Shown: piece by piece, positions 52,328-60,642 of the stretch
Numbering within the stretch: the stretch's first letter is position 1
How the letters are laid out: each line of letters starts with the position of its first letter
NCBI RefSeq assembly: GCF_002162375.1
Contig: NZ_CP021425.1
Coordinates: 620,001 to 684,000 of the forward strand
DNA: 64,000 nt
Source of the DNA: Oleiphilus messinensis
GTDB taxonomy: Bacteria > Pseudomonadota > Gammaproteobacteria > Pseudomonadales > Oleiphilaceae
Reading direction: 5' to 3'
Notes under the pieces: model-generated
The model's database searches: none
Told to the model about the DNA's origin: nothing
What the model saw: only the letters and a program-made list of their open reading frames with translations
Made by a program: the position numbers and the translations under genes

Positions 52328-53884
52328 TTGTTCGAATTTCGTTTGAACAAGAATGTCAGTATTAAAGATGACGTATTATCTGGTTTGACGGTTGCCCTGG
52401 CGCTGGTGCCTGAGGCGGTTGCTTTCGCATTTGTGGCCGGCGTTGAGCCATTAGTGGGGCTTTATGCGGCGTTTATGGTTGGTTTAATTACTGCGTGTAT
52501 CGGCGGTCGTCCAGGCATGATCTCAGGTGCAACAGGCGCACTTGCCGTTGTTATGGTCAGCCTGGTGGCTCAACATGGCGTCGAGTATTTGTTTGCGACT
52601 GTGGTATTGATGGGGATTTTGCAGGTACTGGCGGGTGTTCTGCGTCTGGGTAAGTTCATTCGTATGGTGCCCCACCCTGTGATGCTTGGTTTTGTAAATG
52701 GCTTGGCCATTGTTATCTTTTTGGCGCAACTGCAGCAGTTTGGCGTTGCGAATGAGGCGGGCTGGTTGTCTGGCACCTATTTTGAAGGTTCAGTCGTTGA
52801 TGTTGCCTGGGTGGGTGGAACCGAACTGTACATGATGCTCGGGCTGGTTATGTTGACCATGGCCATTATTCATTTTCTCCCAAAATTGACTACCGCTATA
52901 CCGTCTTCACTTGCTGCTATTCTTGTAGTAAGTCTGCTGGTTATTGGCTTGGGTCTGGATACTCGCGTGGTCGGTGATGTGGCTTCGATCGCGGGCGAAC
53001 TCCCGAGCTTCCATATCCCCTCTGTACCCTTAAACTGGGAAACGTTGCAAATTATTTTCCCATATGCCGTCATTCTCGCTGCCATCGGCTTGATTGAGTC
53101 TCTGCTGACCTTGCGACTTGTGGATGAAATTACCGAGACCCGTGGTCGAGGTAATAAAGAATGTATTGGCCAAGGGGTTGCCAACGTAACAACCGGCTTT
53201 TTTGGTGGAATGGGTGGCTGTGCCATGATTGGCCAGAGTATGATCAACGTCAACTCTGGTGGCCGTGGGAGGTTGTCCGGGATTACCGCGGCGCTTTGTT
53301 TGCTCTTATTTATCTTGGTTGCATCATCGTTGATTGAACAAATTCCTGTTGCCGCCCTTATTGGCGTTATGTTTATTGTTGTAATGGGCACCTTCGAGTG
53401 GAGTAGCTTCCGGATTATTCGCAAGATTCCCCGACATGATGCATTTGTGTTGGTGCTGGTATCCGGGGTAACCGTTGCGACCGACCTGGCCGTTGCCGTG
53501 ATCGTTGGTGTTATTGTCTCGGCGCTCGTGTTTGCCTGGGAACACGCAAAGCATGTTCAGATCAAGCGTAAGGTGTCTGAAGATGGATCAACTGTTTATG
53601 ATGTCAATGGACCGCTTTTCTTTGGTTCTGTCACTGACTTTTCGGAACAGTTCACACCGAAAGAGGACTCTGATGACGTTATTATCGACTTTCTTCACTC
53701 CCGCGTGTGTGACCACTCCGGTCTGGAGGCTATTGACAGTGTTGCTGAGCGTTATCTCGCTGCAGGCAAAACACTCCATTTGCGCCACTTGAGTCCGGAA
53801 TGTCGCTCGATGTTGAAAAAGGCGGGTGACCTCGTTGAGGTCAACGTATTGGAAGATCCTAAGTATTTTGTAGCGGTCGATTAG
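52328..53884 (+). CDS. SulP family anion transporter with STAS domain
   Basis: The start is set at TTG 52328 ([20 protein letters not shown]): TTGGAGG at 52316-52322 is ideally spaced for it, while the longer frame from 52292 has no ribosome site. 518 residues. About eleven helices carry SulP motifs ([54 protein letters not shown]). A short STAS domain occupies the C-terminus (about 415-515). It likely carries bicarbonate, sulfate or another anion; the substrate cannot be read. A strong hairpin follows the stop. Confidence 0.92.
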   Translation: MFEFRLNKNVSIKDDVLSGLTVALALVPEAVAFAFVAGVEPLVGLYAAFMVGLITACIGGRPGMISGATGALAVVMVSLVAQHGVEYLFATVVLMGILQVLAGVLRLGKFIRMVPHPVMLGFVNGLAIVIFLAQLQQFGVANEAGWLSGTYFEGSVVDVAWVGGTELYMMLGLVMLTMAIIHFLPKLTTAIPSSLAAILVVSLLVIGLGLDTRVVGDVASIAGELPSFHIPSVPLNWETLQIIFPYAVILAAIGLIESLLTLRLVDEITETRGRGNKECIGQGVANVTTGFFGGMGGCAMIGQSMINVNSGGRGRLSGITAALCLLLFILVASSLIEQIPVAALIGVMFIVVMGTFEWSSFRIIRKIPRHDAFVLVLVSGVTVATDLAVAVIVGVIVSALVFAWEHAKHVQIKRKVSEDGSTVYDVNGPLFFGSVTDFSEQFTPKEDSDDVIIDFLHSRVCDHSGLEAIDSVAERYLAAGKTLHLRHLSPECRSMLKKAGDLVEVNVLEDPKYFVAVD

Positions 53885-53937
53885 GTAACCTCTTTTTCTG
53901 TTCTTGCCTGTATAACGGGATTGCTTATCCTTCTCCC

Positions 53938-53959
53938 GGTCGGCGGTTGACCGCCGACC
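53938..53959 (+). terminator. Hairpin after the SulP gene
   Basis: GGTCGGCGG and CCGCCGACC form a perfect 9-bp GC-rich stem with a TTGA loop, 54 bases after the stop. Scattered Ts follow (TTGTCCGTTCTTGTT). It is a probable terminator. Confidence 0.6.
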
Positions 53960-54112
53960 ACCTTGTCCGTTCTTGTTAATTTCCCTGAATTCGCTTTGCG
54001 ATCCACGTCTGGGTTCTGCGCTTCCGAGTGGCTTGCAAATTTGCTGTGGTTCGGTCATAACTTACCGCTTGTTGTGTTGTCTCAACTGACCTGATAGCTG
54101 CTGTAAAAGTTT

Positions 54113-54841
54113 TTGCCAGCCATGCCACTGCGGGGGATGCTCGTGTCTACATCTTTTTCCGGCTTTGAGCCGTCGTTTTTCAGTTTTTTTACTGAATTAA
54201 AAGCTAACAACAATAAATCCTGGTTTAGCGAACATAAAGTTGAATATGAACGTTGTGTGGTAGAGCCCATACAGGCTTTCATTGAGGCCATGTCGCCTCG
54301 TCTGTATGGTATTTCGCCCTATTTTATTGCCAGTCCCAAAAAAGTGGGGGGATCAATGTTTCGAATCTATCGGGATGTTCGTTTTTCCAAAGACAAGCGT
54401 CCGTATAAAGAACACGGCGCTTGTCAGTTTCGCCATGAAGCTGGAAAAGATGCGCATGCGCCCGGTTTCTATCTTCACCTCGCTCCAGATGAAGTGCTAT
54501 TTGGTGGCGGGGTCTGGCTACCGGGTTCCCCGCAGTTACTAAAAATCCGCGAACGAATTGTAGCCAAGCCGGATGAGTGGACAGCGGTGCTTGAAAACAC
54601 GCACCTGCATAAGCACTTTCCCGATGGCGTCAGCGGTGAGCCCTTAACCCGTCCGCCTCGGGGATTTAAAGCGGATCAGCCGCACCTGGAGGATATAAAG
54701 CGAAAGAGCTTCTATCTTATGGCGCGTACTTCAGCAAAAGAGGCACAATCCATTGAGTTTATTAACGAAGTGGCTGAAGCCTACGGGGCATCAAGCCCAT
54801 TGATGAGGTTTCTGTGTGGTGCAGTGGATGTTTCTTTTTAA
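54113..54841 (+). CDS. DUF2461 family protein (TIGR02453)
   Basis: A 242-residue cytoplasmic protein with the family pattern: FFTELKANNNKSWFSEHKVEYE, GGSMFRIYRDVRFSKDKRPYK, APGFYLHLAPDEVLFGGGVW and RPPRGFKADQPHLEDIKRKSF. Members are widely conserved in bacteria and fungi with no known reaction; the conserved basic and aromatic residues suggest an enzyme. The start may be ATG 54122 or nearby ATG/GTG codons, because the ribosome site is weak. It is transcribed alone. Confidence 0.9.
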   Translation: MPAMPLRGMLVSTSFSGFEPSFFSFFTELKANNNKSWFSEHKVEYERCVVEPIQAFIEAMSPRLYGISPYFIASPKKVGGSMFRIYRDVRFSKDKRPYKEHGACQFRHEAGKDAHAPGFYLHLAPDEVLFGGGVWLPGSPQLLKIRERIVAKPDEWTAVLENTHLHKHFPDGVSGEPLTRPPRGFKADQPHLEDIKRKSFYLMARTSAKEAQSIEFINEVAEAYGASSPLMRFLCGAVDVSF

Positions 54842-55088
54842 GTTTAATTACATAAAAAACTATTGACTAATTTTGTGATTCGATCTTTATTCTGAGATAG
54901 CACAGCCTACTGATTGAATTTTGCAGGAAAACGGTAAGAAAAGTGCAGTGTAGTCAGCGTACCATGTGCAGTTGAGCGTTTGCTGCGGGCTGGCTGAAAG
55001 AGACTGTTGGATGACTGGCTAAGCAAACATTGCTTACATTCCTAGCGGTATTGATGTTTTGAGTCTGATTTTGTTTAAGGAGCGATTG

Positions 55089-55439
55089 ATGACAAGTCAA
55101 AGCTTTGTGTCAGGTAAGAAATTTTTTGATAACATCCACTTTCCTCGTGGTTTCAAACGGTCCGGCTTATTTTCCATCCGCGAAGCGGAATTGCTGAGTG
55201 AAACAGGTGTCACCTTGTCTCAATTAGCGGATGGATCATTATTACCGGAAAACGACGAACAGCGTGATATGGTGCGGGTCATGATGGGCGAAAAGCCCGC
55301 GGAAACGCTCCTGGAGAAAACATGGAGTAAATACTCCAGGCACATATCAACCCGTCGTTGCCCGTTATCACTCTCAATGAATGCCGTTGACCGCGGTAGC
55401 AGTTACACCGGTGGTGATGATTCGTTCGCTGATTTGTAG
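55089..55439 (+). CDS. maoP: MaoP/YifE family protein (DUF413, macrodomain Ori organiser)
   Basis: The start is set at 55089 (MTSQSFVSGKKFFDNIHFPR) after AAGGAGCGATTG; 116 residues. It matches E. coli YifE in layout: FFDNIHFPRGFKRSGLFSIREAELL in the first half and EKTWSKYSRHIS in the second. In E. coli MaoP works with the adjacent site maoS to give the Ori macrodomain its long-range contacts. Here the region 54842-55088 is the place to look for a maoS counterpart. A TTGACT box at 54863 with TTTATT 17 bases on may be the promoter. Confidence 0.85.
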   Translation: MTSQSFVSGKKFFDNIHFPRGFKRSGLFSIREAELLSETGVTLSQLADGSLLPENDEQRDMVRVMMGEKPAETLLEKTWSKYSRHISTRRCPLSLSMNAVDRGSSYTGGDDSFADL

Positions 55440-55546
55440 TGTTTTAGCGGTCGTTGTGGCACGGTGTGCGGTGCGTGATCGTTAAGCAGGTACAAAGGTA
55501 GATGATCCAGGCTGGTGCTGCGCCCATGGCTTTCGCGTCTTGCGTA

Positions 55547-56098
55547 TTATGCCGGGGGGTGGCACTTCTTCAGCTTTTTGCCACTTCCACACCAGCATGG
55601 GTCATTTCGTCCCGGAGGCGATGTGTTTTTGATTGTGCCGGCGGCGTAAACCCAATGCCCTTCTTCCCGGTGAAAATAGGACTTTTCGCGAAGTTGATGA
55701 ATCGCTTGCCTGCCAATGTCGAGTTCAGAAATCGGACGTGCTCGGCTCAGAGCTGGTGCCAGGCTTGAACAGTAACTGGCGACAAATTCAACCCAGCCTT
55801 CGGATTCATTTTTGTTACCTTCCACCGTTTCAATGATTTGCAGGCCGAGCCATTGCGTTTGTTGAAAACTGGCCAGCAATTCTACTTTTTCATTTTCGCG
55901 ACGTGCAGCTTTCGCATGGGTTCTGCACAGATAATCCGCATCCTGTAAGTAAAAAGCACTAAACCGTGAACGCATTAATTGCAGTGCGGTTTCTGCGTGA
56001 GATACCGTGTTGTGTAATGCTTGGCAACAGGTCAGGTAAGTTTGCTGGCTGCCACAGGGGCAAGGGGCTTCGCTTGGGTAGGTAAGGCGTGTTGACAT
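55547..56098 (-). CDS. ychJ: YchJ family protein with two SEC-C motifs
   Basis: A 183-residue protein. An N-terminal zinc-binding cysteine motif (CPCGSQQTYLTCC) and a C-terminal SEC-C motif (NDPCWCGSGKKLKKCH) flank an NTF2-like core (ALQLMRSRFSAFYLQDADYL, WVEFVASY). This is the YchJ/UPF0225 layout and length. The function is unproven; SEC-C motifs bind zinc and proteins such as SecB in SecA. It converges on maoP with a 107-base gap. Confidence 0.92.
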   Translation of the reverse strand: MSTRLTYPSEAPCPCGSQQTYLTCCQALHNTVSHAETALQLMRSRFSAFYLQDADYLCRTHAKAARRENEKVELLASFQQTQWLGLQIIETVEGNKNESEGWVEFVASYCSSLAPALSRARPISELDIGRQAIHQLREKSYFHREEGHWVYAAGTIKNTSPPGRNDPCWCGSGKKLKKCHPPA

Positions 56099-56220
56099 CG
56101 TTTGCTGTGTTGTTGACCCGTTTTGTGGCAGGTAGCTGTGTATCGACTACAGTATTGACGTTTCAGGTATGATCACTGAAGTGCAGCAATAGCCATAACT
56201 GAAACGTCAACCACTATTAA

Positions 56221-56243
56221 CCCTGTATATAATCAGTACAGGG
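56221..56243 (-). terminator. Hairpin after slyD, sharing a loop core with the 49.6-kb terminator
   Basis: CCCTGTA (56221-56227) and TACAGGG (56237-56243) form a perfect 7-bp stem. On the minus strand it lies 20 bases after the slyD stop. The loop and right arm contain TAATCAGTAC followed by NGGGCC, as at 49630. Confidence 0.6.
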
Positions 56244-56262
56244 CCGCTGTTATGTCGCGAGG

Positions 56263-56730
56263 CTAGTTGTGCACATGTCCGTGTGCGATTTCCTCTTCTT
56301 CTGCCTGACGAATGGTCACAACAGAAACCGCAAAGTTGAGATCCTGACCGGCCAGAGGGTGGTTGCCATCAACGGTGACTGCTTCATCAGAGACGGCTGT
56401 AACGACCACATTCTGTGTGTTACCGCTTGCATCTGCAGCTTGGAAAGTCATCCCTGCCTGGATTTGTTCCACACCCTGAAAGGCTTCTCGAGGCACTTCC
56501 TGTACCAGTTCGGGTACGTGTGGGCCATAACCATCTTCCGGAGCGATGGTAACATTCAGCTCGTCGCCTTCGTTTTTGCCCGTCAAGGCATTTTCCAGGC
56601 CAGGAATGATGTTGCTGGCACCATGAAGGTAGGTTAAAGGCTCTGCGCCCTGGGATGAATCAACAACATTACCGTCATTATCGGTCAGGGTATAGTGAAT
56701 TTGTACGACTTTTCCGTTTGCTATGGACAT
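56263..56730 (-). CDS. FKBP-type peptidyl-prolyl cis-trans isomerase (SlyD-like)
   Basis: The start is set at 56730 (MSIANGKVVQIHYTLTDNDG) after GCAAAAGGAGAACTTAT, a strong ribosome site. 155 residues. It shows the SlyD/FkpB plan: an FKBP half (DSSQGAEPLTYLHGASNIIP, GLENALTGKNEGDELNV) with an inserted chaperone (IF) domain around AAPEDGYG-like GYGPHVPELVQEVPREAF, then VDGNHPLAGQDLNF closing the FKBP fold. It lacks the long histidine-rich nickel tail of E. coli SlyD; only a short GHVHN end remains. It acts as a cytoplasmic folding helper. Confidence 0.92.
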   Translation of the reverse strand: MSIANGKVVQIHYTLTDNDGNVVDSSQGAEPLTYLHGASNIIPGLENALTGKNEGDELNVTIAPEDGYGPHVPELVQEVPREAFQGVEQIQAGMTFQAADASGNTQNVVVTAVSDEAVTVDGNHPLAGQDLNFAVSVVTIRQAEEEEIAHGHVHN

Positions 56731-56821
56731 ATAAGTTCTCCTTTTGCAAACAGGTGAATTTGGGGGTGAATAGAGATGAAGAGAAGCCACATATGGAGCG
56801 CCACACATGGCCTCTGCTGTG

Positions 56822-57034
56822 TCAGCTGATAGGGCTAACCTGCTCAGCTTGGGGACCTTTCTGACCCACGCCTTCGATAAATGCGACCTTCTGACCTTCT
56901 TTCAGGGTTTTGAACCCGTCGGTTTGAATGCTGCTGAAGTGGACAAATAAATCACGACCGCCGTCCCGTGTGATGAAGCCATAACCTTTGCTTTCATTAA
57001 ACCACTTGACGGTGCCGGTTAGTTTCTCGGACAT
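56822..57034 (-). CDS. CspA-family cold-shock protein
   Basis: The start is set at 57034 ([20 protein letters not shown]), with AAAGGTAA upstream. 70 residues, a single cold-shock domain with RNP1 (KGYGFI) and RNP2 (LFVHFS) intact, then [20 protein letters not shown] and GPQAEQV. It binds single-stranded RNA and DNA as an RNA chaperone. Such genes often have long structured 5' leaders. Here 57035-57396 is free of genes on this strand. Confidence 0.95.
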   Translation of the reverse strand: MSEKLTGTVKWFNESKGYGFITRDGGRDLFVHFSSIQTDGFKTLKEGQKVAFIEGVGQKGPQAEQVSPIS

Positions 57035-57396
57035 GCTGAAATTACCTTTGTGTGCAACTTGACTCAATCTGTGCCGGGATGTTAAACCCGGAAACTGCAT
57101 CCCTATAGAGGGGCCGAGATTTCTTGGGCAGTATCACAGCATTAGTCAGAGCTACAATCTACGTCTATTCGTACAACGACAGATAAAGATAAAGGACTCC
57201 GGCAGACACACCCTTACATATCTCTGGCACCTAGTGTATACCAAGTCACCGCATTCGTGAAGCGATCAGGGGAGAGCGTCCCGCCATCTTGATGCTCGAC
57301 GGAGGATATACTCTCAACTATGGTTAAGTATTCTCTTACCATAAAACAGGTCGGGTAATAAAGACGGTCGAGCACGACGAGGCCCTGGAGGTGTGC
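57035..57396. promoter_or_regulatory. Divergent region upstream of csp and the zinc-ribbon gene
   Basis: There is no gene in these 362 bases. The csp side may be transcribed as a leader. Near the plus-strand gene an imperfect palindrome, ATGGTTAAG-N6-CTTACCAT (57320-57342), could be an operator, followed by a GGAGG at 57387. Confidence 0.4.
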
Positions 57397-57801
57397 ATGT
57401 CAAAAGGCCATGATAAACATTTAAAACGAGTAGGTCTGATCAGTCTATTGGGAAAAGACCTGGCGCGGCGTTCAGGTGCTTGTTGTGAGCTCTGTCTTGA
57501 GTGCGGTGTGGCCTTGCAGCCGTTTGAAATTCCACCTCTTTCTGAAACGCCGGAACTGGATCGTACTTTATTCCTGTGTGCTGTTTGTCGGGGCAATATC
57601 GAAAAACCGAAACGGATGGATATTCTCCACTGGCGTTGTTTGAGTAAATCGGTCTGGAGTGAAGTTCCGGCAGTGCAGGTTATGGCGGTGCGTATTCTGA
57701 GCTACCTGAAGGATGAGCCCTGGGCTGGTGAGTTACTGGATCAGGTTTATCTTGAGCCAGACCTGCAAGACTGGATTAATGCTGCAGGCCTGGATGGATA
57801 A
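57397..57801 (+). CDS. Zinc-ribbon protein with PhnA-like N-terminal domain
   Basis: The start is set at ATG 57397, five bases after GGAGG; a GTG at 57391 would add two residues. 134 residues. The motif RRSGACCELCLECGVALQPFE followed by FLCAVCRGNIEKP gives four cysteine pairs in the order of the PhnA N-terminal (YjdM-type) zinc ribbon. The C-terminal half is helical (MAVRILSYLKDEPWAGELLD) and lacks the usual second PhnA domain. The function is unknown; a phosphonate role should not be assumed. It ends one base before the convergent GST-like gene. Confidence 0.78.
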   Translation: MSKGHDKHLKRVGLISLLGKDLARRSGACCELCLECGVALQPFEIPPLSETPELDRTLFLCAVCRGNIEKPKRMDILHWRCLSKSVWSEVPAVQVMAVRILSYLKDEPWAGELLDQVYLEPDLQDWINAAGLDG

Positions 57802-57802
57802 T

Positions 57803-58561
57803 TTATTGCGCGTATTTGTCTTCCAGATAACGCACAATATCCGCTGACTCGAACATTTCGGTATCGTTATTCGGATCAATCAGGAATGGTACTTGAACAT
57901 CACCATACTTCTTGAAAAACTCATCGCGCTTGGTTCCGGGCAAGGGGCGATAGGGCTTCAAGGTCAGTCGCATCACAGCAGGGCCAATATCTGCTCGTTG
58001 TTGTTTACCCAGGTTGACCAGTAAGTAAGGGAGTTCCAGTTCACTTAGTTTCTCACGAACCAAACGCGAAAAGGGACTGGCTTCAAAGCTATAAAGGGTG
58101 AGTGACTGGTTTGGGGTTTTGGACGCTCTGGCTTTGGTGCCGGCTTGGAAGCGGGCCAGCGATGCCAGTTTTGATGAGGCGACAGTAATGGGTGATTCGA
58201 GCAAGAACGAAGGCGCTTTGCGTTTGCTGTAGTGGTCGAACAGATAAGACACAATTGCATTGACTCCCGTCGCCTTATAGCCGGTATTCGGGTCATACAG
58301 GAACGGAATAATCTGGTGACCTGCCAATTCCTTAAGTCGTTCGGTGTGGCGGGTGCCACCTTCGGGGCAGGGGTAAATCATGGTATCCAGATTTAATTCG
58401 GTAATCGCCTCCCGAACCAAGCGGCACTGGGGGTGTCCTTCCTGATCGAAAAGCTGGATCGGTTGCTTGAGCAACGTGGATGCTTTGCTACTCATGCTGC
58501 CCCGCCAGGAACGAAGGGTTGAAGCAACCACGGAAGAGGTGAGGTCGATCATTCTGTTCAT
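57803..58561 (-). CDS. Tandem GST_N (glutaredoxin-like) domain protein
   Basis: A 252-residue protein made of two thioredoxin-fold GST N-terminal domains. The first (about 33-115) has QLFDQEGHPQCRLVREAITE with one cysteine (CxxC lost). The second (about 150-250) has LYSFEASPFSRLVREKLSEL with SPFS in the active-site position, then VPFLIDPNNDTEMFESADIV. The all-helical GST C-domain is missing. Both halves keep the P and E/S residues that bind glutathione. A detoxification or redox role is inferred. It may be membrane-proximal, but no helix is seen. Confidence 0.87.
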   Translation of the reverse strand: MNRMIDLTSSVVASTLRSWRGSMSSKASTLLKQPIQLFDQEGHPQCRLVREAITELNLDTMIYPCPEGGTRHTERLKELAGHQIIPFLYDPNTGYKATGVNAIVSYLFDHYSKRKAPSFLLESPITVASSKLASLARFQAGTKARASKTPNQSLTLYSFEASPFSRLVREKLSELELPYLLVNLGKQQRADIGPAVMRLTLKPYRPLPGTKRDEFFKKYGDVQVPFLIDPNNDTEMFESADIVRYLEDKYAQ

Positions 58562-59096
58562 GCTAGTTTCCCATTAATAACGCTATCTACTTTGAAGTTC
58601 AATTGTGCCGGTTTTTGCGGCAAAAAAATATGGCCCTATTGTCCAGACTTCTCCGTCAATTTCCAGATTGACCTGCCGTATCACGCTGTGCTGATGAATG
58701 GAGTTGTTTTCGAAGAGTGTTGTAAATCGAGCATAAAAGAATAATTTCGAATTATTTTGTTAGACTGACACCTGTAAACACAAGTTAGAAAATGAAATGA
58801 AATTCTGGGGTGTGTTACCGTTTCAGGCCCAAACTCAACCTTCGAGATCAGTCCTATTTCTCGCCGATTTACGGTTTGGTTCGCGAAGTTCCATTAAATA
58901 AGTTGATGTAGAGTGTTCATACTACCTTGTTTGTACTCAAGTGAGCACAAAAATAGCACTCAATGTTTTCAAAAACGTGCTTTGGTAAGCTATTTATTTT
59001 TTGTGTTCATGTGTACACTAACTGAAAATAGTTGTATATTTTATAGCAATTAACGTATTCCTAATATTTTCTATTTTCAAGCTGGAGCATGGAAAA
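58562..59096. promoter_or_regulatory. Gene-free divergent region with an imperfect long inverted repeat
   Basis: No gene is seen in these 535 AT-rich bases. GTACTCAAGTGAGCACAAAAA near 58932 and TTTTTTGTGTTCATGTGTAC near 58997 are imperfect inverted copies about 45 bases apart. GTGTACAC inside the second is a perfect 8-mer palindrome. It could be a regulator site pair for the lipase-like gene at 59097. Confidence 0.4.
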
Positions 59097-60104
59097 GTGA
59101 AAAAACGAATGTCATGGCGCCGGGTAGAAAGCCAGGGGATTTCGATCCTGAATGGAATTCTGGGGGATTATCTGGTTGAAAGTGGTAACCCTTTAGCCAT
59201 CGATATGGGGTTTTATCATCAGTCCAGGTTACTTGAGCCAGACCATTTGACGCCATTAATCGATCAGTACTCGCAGGGAGATGGCGTTGCACCTCTTGAG
59301 CGATGCCCGGTCAAACTGGTCGTGCTTCTCCATGGTTTGACCAATGATGAAACCATTTGGGATTTCCCCTTGCGCGAGACGATGGATCAACCCGCATCCA
59401 TCACGGATCAATCCACATCAGAGTTTGGACGTGATAACTATGGCTTGCGGCTCGCCCGCGATGCCCGTTATATTCCATTGTATCTTCGCTACAATACCGG
59501 TCTGAAAATTATGGACAACGCCCACCGTTTTTCGGCGTTAATGACGCAATTCGTCAATGCCAGTCCCGTCGAAGTTGATGAAATTGTTTGTATCGGATTC
59601 AGCATGGGTGGTCTGCTGTTGCGCTATGCTCAGCTTTTGGAGCATGAATCGACACAGAATTGGTTACATAAAGTCAGCCGGGTATTCTATCTCGGTTCAC
59701 CTCACTCCGGCGCGCCGTTGGAAAAATTGGGCCATATCGCAGGTAAAGTACTGGGTGTAGTGCCTCGCTCCTATGTCAATATCTGGGCAGACTGGGTGAA
59801 TATTCGAAGTCAGGGAATTAAAGACCTGCGCCACGGTGTTAATTTTGGCCCGGATCAGGATGAGTATTTACCCTTTAATGACGCTGTTCGCCATTTCTTC
59901 ATCAGTGGTGCCGTGTCGTCGGAGAAGAATCGTTTCGCCAACCAGATGGTGGGCGATGCATTAGTGCGTGTGGACAGCGCCAGACCTGCGAATGCTCCGG
60001 CGTTGAGTGAATATGCCCATTTTGATGCAACTCATCACCTTGCATTGGCTCATTCTGATCGTGTGTACGAACAAATACTGAAGTGGTGCCAGAATCAATT
60101 ATGA
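59097..60104 (+). CDS. PGAP1-like alpha/beta hydrolase
   Basis: A 335-residue protein starting at GTG 59097 with TGGAG nine bases upstream. The strand-1 HG motif VKLVVLLHGLTNDETIWDFP and the nucleophile elbow CIGFSMGGLLLRY (S169) are clear. YLGSPHSGAPLEKLG and a late DATHHLALAHSD give a candidate catalytic histidine. This matches the PGAP1/triacylglycerol-lipase-like group of bacterial serine hydrolases. No signal peptide is seen, so it is probably cytoplasmic. The next gene on the strand begins 91 bases on, across a 13-bp repeat, and may be a partner. Confidence 0.88.
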   Translation: MKKRMSWRRVESQGISILNGILGDYLVESGNPLAIDMGFYHQSRLLEPDHLTPLIDQYSQGDGVAPLERCPVKLVVLLHGLTNDETIWDFPLRETMDQPASITDQSTSEFGRDNYGLRLARDARYIPLYLRYNTGLKIMDNAHRFSALMTQFVNASPVEVDEIVCIGFSMGGLLLRYAQLLEHESTQNWLHKVSRVFYLGSPHSGAPLEKLGHIAGKVLGVVPRSYVNIWADWVNIRSQGIKDLRHGVNFGPDQDEYLPFNDAVRHFFISGAVSSEKNRFANQMVGDALVRVDSARPANAPALSEYAHFDATHHLALAHSDRVYEQILKWCQNQL

Positions 60105-60114
60105 TAAGTGCACT

Positions 60115-60166
60115 GTTGTTGTGACATGTTGTTGTGGCATGTAGTTGTGATATGTAGTTGTGACAG
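60115..60166. repeat. 13-bp tandem repeat, four copies
   Basis: Units at 60115, 60128, 60141 and 60154 of the type GTTGTTGTGACAT; the first two differ by one base. It starts 10 bases after the hydrolase stop codon. Confidence 0.9.
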
Positions 60167-60195
60167 GTTGTGGTTCAAACTTAGTGAGGAAAAAA

Positions 60196-60642
60196 ATGGA
60201 TAAACAGCAACTTTCCGGACTGATCAAGCTGCTTGGAACTGGGTTTGAGAAAACCGTGGATACGGTGGAAAAAATTCATCATTCCATTGCGGATGAACCA
60301 CTGGATATTTTGGAGAAAACGCCAGTAAAACCTGCGGCGACAGTTGTTAAAACTGCACACCATGGTATTAGCGGTCTGATTTATGGTTCCGTTAAGCTTG
60401 GCGGAAAGGTCGTGTTCGGGGCTTCGAGTGCGGTGTTGGATCTGGTTGATGATCCACCAGCGGGCAGCAATACCGCGTCCGCCGCTCGGGCGGCGAACAC
60501 AGCGACTGATCCCGAATTAATAACTCGGACACTTCACCCGGATTCAGGTTTTGGTTCAGACAGGGCGGGCGATTCTACGCTGGAACGAAGCGATATGTCT
60601 GAGCCTGGTTTTGGGGCTGGGCGTCGCGATGAAGTGAAGTAA
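60196..60642 (+). CDS. Hypothetical protein overlapping pbpC antisense
   Basis: The start is set at ATG 60196 (MDKQQLSGLIKLLGTGFEKT), with GAGG and AAAAAA directly before it. 148 residues. The first half is helical and amphipathic (KTVDTVEKIHHSIADEPLDI), with a glycine-rich central stretch (HGISGLIYGSVKLGGKVVFG). The tail is disordered. Such proteins often follow PGAP1-like hydrolase genes and may bind membranes. The last 36 codons (60534-60642) are also the end of pbpC on the other strand. The family is not named by me. Confidence 0.7.
   Translation: MDKQQLSGLIKLLGTGFEKTVDTVEKIHHSIADEPLDILEKTPVKPAATVVKTAHHGISGLIYGSVKLGGKVVFGASSAVLDLVDDPPAGSNTASAARAANTATDPELITRTLHPDSGFGSDRAGDSTLERSDMSEPGFGAGRRDEVK

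Noticed and set aside
53588-54058. 156-residue minus-strand frame over the end of the SulP gene
   Set aside because: It is antisense to the STAS domain and the SulP terminator hairpin; the composition is that of a shadow frame.
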